DNA of 64,000 bases, taken from contig JAFYYW010000021.1 of the NCBI GenBank assembly GCA_017548985.1, positions 62,001 to 126,000 of the forward strand, written 5' to 3'. The DNA is from Bacteroidales bacterium (GTDB taxonomy: Bacteria; Bacteroidota; Bacteroidia; Bacteroidales; UBA932). Shown here piece by piece: positions 1-7,910 of the stretch. Under the pieces are notes generated by a model that ran no database searches, was not told where the DNA came from, and saw only the letters and a list, made by a program, of their open reading frames with translations. The position numbers and the translations under genes are program-made. Every line of letters begins with the position of its first letter. Within the stretch, counting starts at the first letter, position 1.

Positions 1-2
1 AG

Positions 3-293
3 ATATCCTCCAACTCTTCCAGGAAGGTTTCCGGTTTCAGGGTCAGGATTTTCAATGACAACAAGCAGAACTCCAGGGGAGCTTCCGAGGCGGCGATGGC
101 CCGTTTCAAGGGGATGTATCCCGGAGTGGCCGCTTACAGGACATATTCGAATCCGTTCTTCAAGGTCACCGTGGGAGATTTCAGGACCAAGTCCGAGGCT
201 ATGCAGCTCATGCAGAGCATCAAAGGTTCATTCCCTTCGGCTTTCATCGTGAAGGAGACGATCAACTATCCTCCTGTGGGATCAATCTATTAG
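3..293 (+). CDS. SPOR-domain protein, C-terminal part (cut by window start)
   Basis: The reading frame is open from the first bases of the window to the TAG at 291-293, so the true start lies upstream. The visible 96 residues contain a SPOR-like fold: a GFRVRIF strand, a conserved YP near GMYPG, then FFKVTVGDF followed by an amphipathic helix and a final strand (FIVKE). SPOR domains bind denuded septal peptidoglycan, and in Bacteroidota they commonly sit at the C-terminus of lipoproteins or secreted proteins. The stop lies 3 nt before the ATG of rpoN, so the two genes are probably co-transcribed. What precedes the SPOR domain cannot be seen here. Confidence 0.75.
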   Translation: MSSNSSRKVSGFRVRIFNDNKQNSRGASEAAMARFKGMYPGVAAYRTYSNPFFKVTVGDFRTKSEAMQLMQSIKGSFPSAFIVKETINYPPVGSIY

Positions 294-296
294 GCG

Positions 297-1709
297 ATGC
301 TCAAGCAAGGACTCGAACTCAAGCAGACGCAGAAGCTTTCTCCGCTCCAGATCCAGACGATCAAATTGATCGAGCTGCCGATTCAGGAGCTTGAGCAGCG
401 TGTCAAGGCTGAGCTCGAGGAGAATCCGGTGCTGGATGATTCTCCGGCCCCCGAGAAGGAAGACGGAGATGACGAGCCCAGGGATGTGTCTATCGATGAG
501 ATGGACGCCGATGATCCCATCCCGTCTTACAAGCTGAGAGTCAATAATTACGGCAAGGACGAGCGTCCCCAATACAATACTTTCTCGGTCAAAGAGAGTT
601 TCACCCAGAGCCTTATGGACCAGCTGGGTTACCGTAACTTGTCCAAGCATGATTATGATGTCGCCGCTTTCATTATCGGCAGCTTGGATGAGGCCGGTTA
701 TCTACGCAGAAGTGTGGACAACATCGTGGATGACCTGGCTTTCAGGGCTAACATAGAGTCCAGCCCCGAGGAGGTTGAGCGTCTGCTCACACTCATCCAG
801 CAGTTCGAGCCGGCGGGTGTAGGTGCCAGGGATTTGCGGGAATGCCTTCTTCTCCAGCTCAGGGCCCAGAATCAGACCAAGGAAGTCCAGATGGCCGAGA
901 CTGTCCTGCGGGATTATTTCCAGGAGTTCTCCAACAAGCATTTCCAGAAGATAATCTCGAAACTCGGCTTGTCTGAGGATGATATGAAGGCGATCATATC
1001 CAGGATCGTCAAATTGAACCCTTCTCCGGGAGGTCAGATTGACGACTCCTATAACGACCAGGCCCAGCAGATCGTACCGGATTTCGTGCTGGATATCGTT
1101 GACGGTGAGATGAAGCTCTCGATGCCCAGGTTCTCTATTCCGGAGATCCGGGTCAACAGGAAATACGCCGACCTTCTTGCCGAGGCGCAAGGCTCTACAG
1201 ACCGTCAGCAGAAAGAGGCCGCCACTTTCGTCAAACAGAAACTGGACTCCGCCAAATGGTTCGTTGAGGCTCTCAAGCAGCGTCAGAACACTTTGAGGAG
1301 TACGATGGAAGCTATTCTCGAGTATCAGCATGATTATTTCTTGGACGGGGACGAGACCCATCTCAAACCGATGGTATTGAAGGACATCGCCGAGAAGACG
1401 GGTTTCGATATCTCTACCATTTCCAGGGTTGTCAACAGCAAGTACATCGAGACCCATTTCGGAATATTCCCTCTCAAGGAGTTCTTCTCGGAAGGTCTTG
1501 AGAATCAAGATGGTGAGGAAGTCTCGACTCGAGAGATCAAGAAGGCCCTTAAAGACTGCGTCGAGACGGAAGACAAGCGTAAACCGCTCACCGACGACCA
1601 GCTTGTGACCGAGATGGGGAAGAGGGGCTACAAGGTGGCCCGACGCACAATCGCGAAATACCGCGACCAACTGGATATCCCGAAGGCGCGGCTCAGAAAG
1701 GAATTATAG
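297..1709 (+). CDS. rpoN: RNA polymerase sigma-54 factor
   Basis: A 470-residue sigma-54 factor, about the usual length. The N-terminus is the glutamine- and leucine-rich region I (LKQTQKLSPLQIQTIKLIELP), which contacts enhancer-binding AAA+ activators. An acidic region II follows (about residues 40-60). The C-terminus carries the diagnostic RpoN box, here ARRTIAKYRD at residues 448-457, which reads the -24 promoter element. The preceding DNA-binding region with an HTH (DISTISRVVNSKYIETHFGI) is also present. It starts 3 nt after the SPOR gene and ends 2 nt from the convergent upp gene. No sigma-54 activator is encoded in this window. Confidence 0.97.
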   Translation: MLKQGLELKQTQKLSPLQIQTIKLIELPIQELEQRVKAELEENPVLDDSPAPEKEDGDDEPRDVSIDEMDADDPIPSYKLRVNNYGKDERPQYNTFSVKESFTQSLMDQLGYRNLSKHDYDVAAFIIGSLDEAGYLRRSVDNIVDDLAFRANIESSPEEVERLLTLIQQFEPAGVGARDLRECLLLQLRAQNQTKEVQMAETVLRDYFQEFSNKHFQKIISKLGLSEDDMKAIISRIVKLNPSPGGQIDDSYNDQAQQIVPDFVLDIVDGEMKLSMPRFSIPEIRVNRKYADLLAEAQGSTDRQQKEAATFVKQKLDSAKWFVEALKQRQNTLRSTMEAILEYQHDYFLDGDETHLKPMVLKDIAEKTGFDISTISRVVNSKYIETHFGIFPLKEFFSEGLENQDGEEVSTREIKKALKDCVETEDKRKPLTDDQLVTEMGKRGYKVARRTIAKYRDQLDIPKARLRKEL

Positions 1710-1711
1710 GA

Positions 1712-2368
1712 TTAACCGACCTTCGCTCCGAAGGCAAGGTCTCCGGCGTCTCCGAGGCCGGGGATAATATAGGATTGGCTGGTCAACTCCTCATCGACAG
1801 CGGCTGTCCATAGGCAGGTGTTGTCCGGGAACCTCTTCTGGAGGTACTCTATCGCGTAGATGCTTGAGATAGGGCTGACGAAATGGGTGAATGAAGGCTC
1901 ACCACCCTCGTCAACGAGTTTATTGTAAGCTATTTCCATAGACGCTCCCGTCGCGATCATAGTATCGGCTAGGACAAGGGTCTTCCCGGTCAGGTTCGGG
2001 CAGGTGCAGTACTCGATGGCGATGTGGAACTCATCGATTTTGTCATATTTCCGGTAAGCGGCTATGAAAGCGCTCTCAGCGCCGTCGAAAATGTCCATCA
2101 TACCCTTATGGATGGGAAGACCTGCCCTTAGGATCGTCGCGGCCACGATTTTGGTGTCGAATGTCTCGATGGTGGCTGTGGCGAGCGGGGTCATCACCTC
2201 CTTCGGGGAATACTCAAGAGTCTTGCTCAACTCATATGCGAAAATCTGTCCGAGCCTCTCGAGATTGAAGCGGAAGCGGAGGCTGTCTTTCTGGATCTTC
2301 CTGTCGCGGACTTGCGCGATGATGTTGTTCAGGGCCGAATTGGTCTCCCCGAGGTTGATGACTTTCAT
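1712..2368 (-). CDS. upp: Uracil phosphoribosyltransferase
   Basis: This 218-residue protein converts uracil and PRPP to UMP in pyrimidine salvage. The PRPP-binding loop reads VLADTMIATG at residues 133-141 (usual form D-P/T-M-L/I-A-T-G), and the C-terminal uracil-binding segment is GLGDAGDLAFG. Length matches the family. It has its own promoter inside the 3' end of radC (TTTG at 2426-2429 and TACTTTTG at 2398-2405 on the minus strand), so it need not depend on the radC/transketolase transcript. It converges on rpoN with only 2 nt between stop codons. A nucleoside phosphorylase that could supply uracil is encoded at 36.5-37.4 kb. Confidence 0.95.
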   Translation of the reverse strand: MKVINLGETNSALNNIIAQVRDRKIQKDSLRFRFNLERLGQIFAYELSKTLEYSPKEVMTPLATATIETFDTKIVAATILRAGLPIHKGMMDIFDGAESAFIAAYRKYDKIDEFHIAIEYCTCPNLTGKTLVLADTMIATGASMEIAYNKLVDEGGEPSFTHFVSPISSIYAIEYLQKRFPDNTCLWTAAVDEELTSQSYIIPGLGDAGDLAFGAKVG

Positions 2369-2397
2369 GGTATTCAGTGGATGGTTGTTACTGAATC

Positions 2398-2429
2398 CAA
2401 AAGTAAAGATTTATTTCTGATCAAGCAAA
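2398..2429 (-). promoter_or_regulatory. Bacteroidota-type promoter for upp
   Basis: On the minus strand TTTG (2429-2426), a 20-nt spacer and TACTTTTG (2405-2398) match the TTTG-N19-21-TAnnTTTG pattern of the Bacteroidota primary sigma factor. The predicted start is about 25 nt upstream of the upp ATG. It lies over the last codons of radC. Confidence 0.7.
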
Positions 2430-3118
2430 TTTTTCGAGACATATACCCTGTCGTCGGCGAAACTGTAGTACCTGTCGTCGCAGATGATCACATGGTCAGT
2501 CACGGATATGTCGAATGTCGAGGCCGCCTTTTTCATCGCGGCTGTCTGTGAGAGATCCTCCATTCCCGGCATCGGGTTTCCGGAAGGGTGGTTATGGACC
2601 ATTATTATCCCGCACGCCCTCTTGTCAAGGGCTTTCCTGACCACCAACCGGGGGTCCACAACGGTGGCCGACATGCCTCCCAAACTGAGCATCTCCTTGT
2701 GGATCACGTAGTTCGCACGTGTGAGATATATGATCCAGAATTCCTCATGGTCCAAGCCTTTCATTCTGGGGAGCATCATCTTGTAAACCATTGCCGGATC
2801 ACATAGCGGCACTTTCTCCAGTCCGGGATCCTCAAGGCAACAGCGCCTCCCCAATTCAAAAGCGGCGGCGATGGACGTGTATCGGCCTTTTCCGATCCCG
2901 TCCATCGCCATCACTTCAGTCCTGTCCATGTCCGCTATACGGGAAAGATTCCCACCCGCTGATGAAAGCAGCCTGTTGGCCACTTCCAGGACATTCTCCT
3001 TTCTTGTTCCGGAGCCTATGAGGATGGCCAGCAATTCGGCGTTGCTCATCGCTCCCGCTCCTTTGGAGAGCATTTTCTCGCGTGGACGTTCGTCCACGCA
3101 TAAATCTTTGATTCTCAT
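2411..3118 (-). CDS. radC: RadC-family JAB/MPN domain protein
   Basis: A 235-residue RadC-family protein. The N-terminal half is a helix-hairpin-helix-like UPF0758 region (RPREKMLSKGAGAMSNAELLA; MDGIGKGR at 72-79). The C-terminal half is a JAB1/MPN domain with a complete JAMM zinc site: H175-x-H177-PSG followed by D188 (HNHPSG...ED). The cellular role of RadC is unsettled despite the name. It lies 36 nt downstream of the transketolase C-subunit on the same strand, so it is probably the last gene read from the promoter at 5016-5023. The ATG at 3118 fits the family N-terminus. Confidence 0.93.
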   Translation of the reverse strand: MRIKDLCVDERPREKMLSKGAGAMSNAELLAILIGSGTRKENVLEVANRLLSSAGGNLSRIADMDRTEVMAMDGIGKGRYTSIAAAFELGRRCCLEDPGLEKVPLCDPAMVYKMMLPRMKGLDHEEFWIIYLTRANYVIHKEMLSLGGMSATVVDPRLVVRKALDKRACGIIMVHNHPSGNPMPGMEDLSQTAAMKKAASTFDISVTDHVIICDDRYYSFADDRVYVSKNLLDQK

Positions 3119-3154
3119 AGTTTTGTTTAGTATTAATAGTAGAAAAAAGGATGT

Positions 3155-4105
3155 TTACTTCCTTTCTATGACCACCCTGGCCGCCTCAGCGATGCCAGCC
3201 GCGTCGATTCCGTAAGCCGCGAGCAACTCGGAGGGTGTGCCGCTCTGCCCGAAGGTGTCCTTGCCATTGACGAACTGGATGGGCTTGGGAGAAGTGGTCG
3301 CCAACACTCCGGCTATCAGTTCACCGAGACCTCCGGCCATGTTGTGCTCTTCGGCCACGACAACGGCTCCGGTCTTGATGGCGGAGGCGAGGATAGTGGA
3401 CTTGTCGAGAGGCTTGATTGTCGCGACATCGATCACTTCGGCGCAAATTCCCTCAGTCTCAAGGGTTTCCGCGGCTTTTAAAGCCTCCCAAACCATGTGG
3501 CCGGTGGCGATGATAGTCACATCCTTACCCTCGTTGAGAACATATGCCTTGCCGATCTCAAAGGGCTCATCCGGCATGAAGTCAGCCACCTTGGGCCTTC
3601 CGAAGCGCAGATAGACGGGACCATCATATTTGGCCGCGGCTATCGTGGCGTTCTTGGTCTGGGTCCAGTCGCAAGGATTGATCACCACCATGTCGGGAAG
3701 AACGCGCATCAGCGCGATGTCCTCCATCGTCTGGTGAGTGGCTCCGTCTTCTCCAAGGGTGATTCCGGCATGGGATGAGGCGATCTTGACGTTGGTCTTG
3801 CCATAGCAGACTTCCATCCTGATCTGATCGTAGACACGCCCGGTAACGAACTCGGCGAAAGAGCCGGCGAAGGGAATAAGGCCTGTCAAGGCCATTCCGG
3901 AAGCGGTTCCGATCATGTTCGCCTCAGCGATCCCGCACTCAAAATACCTGTCCGGGAACTCGGCGGCGAAAGCGTCCATCTTGAGCGATCCCTTCAGGTC
4001 GGCTGTCAGGGCGACCACCTTGGGATTGGCTTTACCAGCCTGCAGGAGGCCTTCACCAAAGCCGCTGCGGGTGTCTTTCTTTCCTCTGTCTGTATATTTC
4101 TTCAT
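3155..4105 (-). CDS. Transketolase, C-terminal subunit (split form)
   Basis: A 316-residue protein equivalent to the PYR plus C-terminal domains of transketolase. It pairs with the TPP-binding N-terminal subunit encoded 13 nt upstream to move two-carbon ketol units between sugar phosphates. Visible family features are the GIAEANMIGTASGMA segment (the E in this motif activates TPP), ASHAGITLGEDGATHQ and the domain-III strand VVVAEEHNMAGGLGE. I take the ATG at 4105 (MKKYTDRGKK) because a longer open frame to 4222 would only overlap the upstream gene and is not family-like. Split transketolases are common in Bacteroidota and Firmicutes alongside or instead of the full-length enzyme. Confidence 0.92.
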   Translation of the reverse strand: MKKYTDRGKKDTRSGFGEGLLQAGKANPKVVALTADLKGSLKMDAFAAEFPDRYFECGIAEANMIGTASGMALTGLIPFAGSFAEFVTGRVYDQIRMEVCYGKTNVKIASSHAGITLGEDGATHQTMEDIALMRVLPDMVVINPCDWTQTKNATIAAAKYDGPVYLRFGRPKVADFMPDEPFEIGKAYVLNEGKDVTIIATGHMVWEALKAAETLETEGICAEVIDVATIKPLDKSTILASAIKTGAVVVAEEHNMAGGLGELIAGVLATTSPKPIQFVNGKDTFGQSGTPSELLAAYGIDAAGIAEAARVVIERK

Positions 4106-4118
4106 GATGATCTCTATT

Positions 4119-4964
4119 TTAGAAGTCTCCCAATGTCTCCTCAAGTTGGCTGAGAGCGATACCGCACTGGTCATCGTTCGGGACGCTTCCATGCCATTTG
4201 TGTGTGCCGGCCATGAAATCAACGCCGTGACCCATCTCCGTATTGAAGAGGATCATCACTGGCTTGCCCTTTCCGCCCAGTTCCTTGGCCTTGGCGAAAG
4301 CCTCGAGAATCTTGTCCATGTCGTGGCCGTCGGCGGAGATGGTCTCCCATCCGAAAGCCTGCCATTTGGCCGCCAGGTCTCCCAGTCCGGCCACATCTTC
4401 GGTAGTACCGTCGATCTGCTGGCCATTGACATCGGTCATCGCCACGAGATTGTCCACTTTATGGTGGGCGGCGAACATGGCCGCCTCCCAGATCTGTCCT
4501 TCCTCACTTTCCCCGTCTCCGCAGAGGACATACACGGAATGGTTGTCCTTCGCCAGTTTCTTGCCGAGAGCCATACCCACGGCCACAGAGAGGCCCTGGC
4601 CAAGGGATCCGGCTGCCTGGAACACTCCCGGAAGGCCCTTCCTGACTGAAGGGTGGCCCTGGAGCCTGGTTCCGAATTTGCGGAAACTCGCCAGTTCAGA
4701 GGTCGGAAAATAACCGGCCCTTGAGAGGATGGAGTAATACATGGGGGTCAGGTGTCCGGCTGAGAGGATGAATGTGTCCTGGCCGTTACCTTCGCGGGTC
4801 CAAGTGGCGGGGTCCTGGTCCATGACTCCGAAATAGAGGGCAGTCATGAAATCAGTGCTACTCATCGATCCGCCCGGATGCCCGGATTTTGCCAGGGATA
4901 CCATCCGGATGATGTCTCTTCTGACTTGAGAGGCAATCTTTTTCAGATCTTCAGTTGATCGCAT
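4119..4964 (-). CDS. Transketolase, N-terminal (TPP-binding) subunit
   Basis: This 281-residue protein is the PP domain of transketolase. SGHPGG at residues 27-32 carries the catalytic-site histidine. The TPP/Mg motif begins GDGESEEGQ at 149-157 and closes with N180 (MTDVN), and HKWHGS lies near the end. It is the first gene of a minus-strand unit (N-subunit, C-subunit, radC) that diverges from the 2-oxoacid dehydrogenase operon. The promoter is the TATATTTG at 5016-5023. Its substrate could be ordinary pentose-phosphate sugars or something tied to the neighbouring SorE-like/dehydrogenase genes; the sequence alone cannot decide. Confidence 0.93.
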   Translation of the reverse strand: MRSTEDLKKIASQVRRDIIRMVSLAKSGHPGGSMSSTDFMTALYFGVMDQDPATWTREGNGQDTFILSAGHLTPMYYSILSRAGYFPTSELASFRKFGTRLQGHPSVRKGLPGVFQAAGSLGQGLSVAVGMALGKKLAKDNHSVYVLCGDGESEEGQIWEAAMFAAHHKVDNLVAMTDVNGQQIDGTTEDVAGLGDLAAKWQAFGWETISADGHDMDKILEAFAKAKELGGKGKPVMILFNTEMGHGVDFMAGTHKWHGSVPNDDQCGIALSQLEETLGDF

Positions 4965-5015
4965 TTTGCTGTTTGATAATTTTAGTTTGAATTATGCTTT
5001 TTTGAGTAAAGCATA

Positions 5016-5023
5016 CAAATATA
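5016..5023 (-). promoter_or_regulatory. -7 box TATATTTG for the transketolase operon
   Basis: A perfect TAnnTTTG on the minus strand, about 48 nt upstream of the transketolase start after allowing for the transcription start. The -33 element is poor (TTTC at the right distance). It shares a 131-nt divergent region with the promoter of the E2 gene, so regulation of the two operons may be linked. Confidence 0.6.
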
Positions 5024-5027
5024 ATCC

Positions 5028-5058
5028 TTTTTTATGTCAACAGGAAATTTTAAATTCG
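5028..5058 (+). promoter_or_regulatory. Probable promoter of the 2-oxoacid dehydrogenase operon (TAAATTCG)
   Basis: TTTT at 5028-5031, a 19-nt spacer and TAAATTCG at 5051-5058 resemble the phylum promoter, except that the -7 box ends TTCG rather than TTTG. The same TTCG variant precedes three other genes in the window. It predicts a leader of about 34 nt before the ATG at 5096. Confidence 0.45.
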
Positions 5059-5095
5059 CGTAGTCTTTTATAGGCTGGTTTTAAATTCATAATTG

Positions 5096-6496
5096 ATGGC
5101 ACAAGTAGTGATTATGCCCAAGCAAGGGCAGTCTGTTGAAAGTTGCATTGTAACGGAATTCAAGAAAAAGGTCGGAGACAAAGTCGCCGTGGGTGACATC
5201 CTGTTCAGCTATGAGACCGACAAAGCCTCTTTTGAGGAGGAGTCCAAGTTCGAGGGCACCGTGCTGGCCTGTTTTTTCAATGATAATGACGAGATTCCCT
5301 GTCTGGAGAATGTGATGGTTATCGGTGAGCCGGGCGAGTCCTTCGAGGAATTCGCTCCCGGCGGAGCTTCCGCCGCTGATGCTGCTCCGAAAGAGTCTGC
5401 CGGTGAGGGTGTCCCCCAGGGCACCACTGCCACCCTCGGCACGTTAAGAGGGGGGACCGGAGCGGAGCGTAGCGAAGCGAGCGGTGGGGTCGAGCGTAGC
5501 GAGACGGTGCCTGGGGGAGCACCCTCATCGGCAGGAGTCTCTCCCAGAGCGAGAAGACTTGCTGCCGAGAAGGGTGTGGACCCGAGTCAGATCGCGGGTT
5601 CCGGCCCTGATGGAAGAGTCATCGAGAGGGATATATTAGCCGCGGCCGCGTCACCCAGATCCGGCCTTGCCAAAGCGATGTTGGCCCAGGGGGGCCTGCA
5701 GGCCCCTGAAAGCGGTACTGGTCTTGCCGGGATGGTGAAGGGAGTTGACCTCAAGACATGGAAGCCATCCCACACCGATATTGCCGGGGAAGGCTCCGAG
5801 TTCCAGGTCGAGAAGATGTCCAACATGCGCAAGCTCATCGCTAAGAGCATGTACAATTCTCTCCAGAATTCCGCCCAGCTCACCCATATGCTCGGAGCGG
5901 ACGCCAGGAAGATCCAGGCTCTGCGCAAGAAAGCCAAAAAGGCTCTCGAAGAAGGCAAGATCGACGCCAATGTCACTATCAATGACTTTGTCTGTTTCGC
6001 CGTCATCAAAGCCCTCCAGAAGTTCCCCAAGGTCAACTCCCATTGCCTGGGCGATTCCATGAGGCTTTTCAATGCAGTTAACCTGGGTTGCGCTGTCGAT
6101 ACGGAGCGCGGACTCATGGTCCCGTGTGTCAAACATGCCGAGAGTCTATCTATAACAGAATTGAGCAAGGCGCTCAAGCAGGTGGCGGACGACTGCCGCA
6201 AGGGCAGCATCAATCCTGACTTGCTCTCCGCGGAGGCGGCTTCGTTCACGGTCTCCAACCTCGGTGGTTTCGGAGTCGAGTGGTTCACTCCGGTCTTAAA
6301 CCTTCCCCAGAGCGGTATACTCGGAGTCGGCACGATCGTTCCCCGTCCGAAGGATCTCGGCGGTGGAGTCTACGCCTTCGTCCCTTACCTAGGCCTGTCG
6401 CTGACTTATGACCACAGGGCCCTGGATGGAGGGGAAGCCACAAAGTTCCTGAAACAGGTTGCGACTGAGATAGAGAATCTTGACATTGTTTTTTAA
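5096..6496 (+). CDS. 2-oxoacid dehydrogenase complex E2 (dihydrolipoamide acyltransferase)
   Basis: A 466-residue E2 component. Domains in order: a lipoyl domain (about 1-80) with the lipoylated lysine K43 in ETDKA, a linker (85-146), a peripheral-subunit-binding domain (about 147-185, SPRARRLAAEKGVD...GRVIERDI), and a catalytic acyltransferase domain ending in HRALDGG with active-site H440 and D444. The ATG at 5096 is preferred over an in-frame TTG one codon upstream. The linker contains an inserted palindromic repeat (5398-5533), translated as a Gly/Glu/Arg/Ser-rich stretch of about 45 residues. Whether the complex uses pyruvate, acetoin or a branched 2-oxoacid cannot be fixed from E2. LplA at 13.2 kb could lipoylate it. 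Confidence 0.92.
   Translation: MAQVVIMPKQGQSVESCIVTEFKKKVGDKVAVGDILFSYETDKASFEEESKFEGTVLACFFNDNDEIPCLENVMVIGEPGESFEEFAPGGASAADAAPKESAGEGVPQGTTATLGTLRGGTGAERSEASGGVERSETVPGGAPSSAGVSPRARRLAAEKGVDPSQIAGSGPDGRVIERDILAAAASPRSGLAKAMLAQGGLQAPESGTGLAGMVKGVDLKTWKPSHTDIAGEGSEFQVEKMSNMRKLIAKSMYNSLQNSAQLTHMLGADARKIQALRKKAKKALEEGKIDANVTINDFVCFAVIKALQKFPKVNSHCLGDSMRLFNAVNLGCAVDTERGLMVPCVKHAESLSITELSKALKQVADDCRKGSINPDLLSAEAASFTVSNLGGFGVEWFTPVLNLPQSGILGVGTIVPRPKDLGGGVYAFVPYLGLSLTYDHRALDGGEATKFLKQVATEIENLDIVF
5398..5533 (+). repeat. Palindromic repeat inserted in frame in the E2 linker
   Basis: Arms of 28 nt (5398-5425 and 5506-5533) are near-perfect inverted copies: TGCCGGTGAGGGTG and its partner agree apart from one base and two single-base gaps. 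Inside are an 11-nt direct repeat GAGCGTAGCGA (5465-5475 and 5492-5502) and the core GTTAAGAGGGGGGACCG. The same core, plus GCCACCCTCGGC and GGTGGGGTC, recurs in the trmB element at 61500-61707 in the same order and reading frame, so this is a dispersed family, not a chance hairpin. Confidence 0.75.
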
Positions 6497-6518
6497 TCAG
6501 GATATCAATTAACTCAAT

Positions 6519-7898
6519 ATGTACGATTTAGCGATTATCGGCGGCGGTCCCGGTGGATATGTGGCCGCAGAAAGGGCAGGGGCCGCGGGCCTCAAAGTCG
6601 TCCTCTTCGAGAAGAAGTCTCTCGGTGGAGTTTGCCTTAATGAGGGCTGTATCCCTACCAAGACCCTCCTTTACAGCGCGAAGGTTTACAATTATGCCAA
6701 GACAGGAGACCATTACGGTGTCTATGTCAGCGATCCGACTTTCAAGTACGATGAGATCGTGGCCCGCAAGAACAAGGTGGTCAAGAAACTTGTCGGAGGT
6801 GTCAAAGCCGCGATGAAGGGTAACAAGGTCGAGGTTGTGGCTGAGAGCGCCACGATCCAGGGCCGTGACAACGAGGGTATCAAGGTCGAGGCCGGCGGAA
6901 ATGAATATGTCGCCAGGAACCTTCTGATCTGCACAGGATCAGAGGCGGCCGTCCCTCCGTTCCCCGGACTTAAGGAAGCCGGAGAGAGGATCGTTACCAA
7001 CCGTGAGATTCTCGCGATGAACGAGAGGCCGGAGAGCCTGGTGGTCATCGGTGGTGGTGTCATCGGTATGGAGTTCGCCGCTTTCTTCAGCACTCTCGGG
7101 ACCAAAGTCACAGTGGTTGAGATGCTTCCGAAAATTCTTGGGCCTCTGGATGACGAGATAAGCGAGATGCTCCAGAAGACTTACGAGAAGAGGGGAGTGG
7201 AGTTTTGCCTGCGCTGCAAGGTCACTGGAATCGAGGGCGACACTGTCGTCTATGAGGATCCCGAAGGCAAGGTCTGCCGTGTCAGCGGGGACAAGATTCT
7301 GGTGAGCGTGGGACGCAGGGCCAACCTCCAGGGCTTCGGACTCGAGAATATCGGTGTTGAGCTCGCTCTCAATCCTGCCGGAAGGCCTTACGGAATCAAG
7401 GTGGATGAGAAGATGAGGACAAATGTTCCGGGTGTCTATGCGGCCGGAGACGTCACAGGATTCTCGATGCTTGCCCACACCGCTTCCAGGGAAGGAGAGG
7501 TCGCTGTCAACAATATTCTCGGAAAAGAGGACAGGATGCGCTACAATGCCATTCCTGGTGTTGTCTACACGAATCCTGAAGTCGCCGGAGCAGGTATCAC
7601 TGAGGCCGAGGCCAAGGCTAAAGGCATCGACTACAAGGTCGTCAAGCTCCCGATGGCTTACTCTGGCCGTTTCGTGGCCGAGAATGAGAGGGGAGATGGT
7701 ATCTGCAAGATCATTGTCGGAGCCAAGTACCATGAGGTCCTCGGAGTCCACATGCTTGGAAATCCCTGCTCGGAGATCATCCACAGCGCTTGCCTCGCCA
7801 TCGAGGCCGAGATGACTCTGGAACAGCTCCAAGAGATAGTGTTCCCTCACCCCACCGTATCGGAAATATTGAAAGAAACCGCATTCACAATCAAATAA
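6519..7898 (+). CDS. lpdA: Dihydrolipoyl dehydrogenase (E3)
   Basis: A 459-residue flavoprotein that reoxidises dihydrolipoamide on E2 using NAD+. The FAD-binding GGGPGG is at residues 8-13. The redox-active disulfide is CLNEGC (C39, C44), followed by IPTK. The NAD-binding GGGVIGME lies in the middle, and the dimer-interface histidine is in the C-terminal HPTVSE. It sits between E2 (22 nt upstream) and the fused E1 (12 nt downstream), clearly in one operon. Confidence 0.97.
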   Translation: MYDLAIIGGGPGGYVAAERAGAAGLKVVLFEKKSLGGVCLNEGCIPTKTLLYSAKVYNYAKTGDHYGVYVSDPTFKYDEIVARKNKVVKKLVGGVKAAMKGNKVEVVAESATIQGRDNEGIKVEAGGNEYVARNLLICTGSEAAVPPFPGLKEAGERIVTNREILAMNERPESLVVIGGGVIGMEFAAFFSTLGTKVTVVEMLPKILGPLDDEISEMLQKTYEKRGVEFCLRCKVTGIEGDTVVYEDPEGKVCRVSGDKILVSVGRRANLQGFGLENIGVELALNPAGRPYGIKVDEKMRTNVPGVYAAGDVTGFSMLAHTASREGEVAVNNILGKEDRMRYNAIPGVVYTNPEVAGAGITEAEAKAKGIDYKVVKLPMAYSGRFVAENERGDGICKIIVGAKYHEVLGVHMLGNPCSEIIHSACLAIEAEMTLEQLQEIVFPHPTVSEILKETAFTIK

Positions 7899-7910
7899 AA
7901 CAGAACAACC

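Noticed and set aside
702..1670. 322-codon open frame antisense to rpoN
   Set aside because: rpoN has complete family motifs along its length; the antisense frame has none.
297..1709. Sigma-54 (GG-N10-GC) promoters for genes in the window
   Set aside because: The short motif appears by chance in a moderate-GC sequence, and none is clearly placed upstream of an operon with a nearby activator.
5016..5058. Possible operator or riboswitch in the divergent tkt/E2 region
   Set aside because: Apart from the two promoter boxes I found no stable hairpin, conserved leader or repeated operator half-site.
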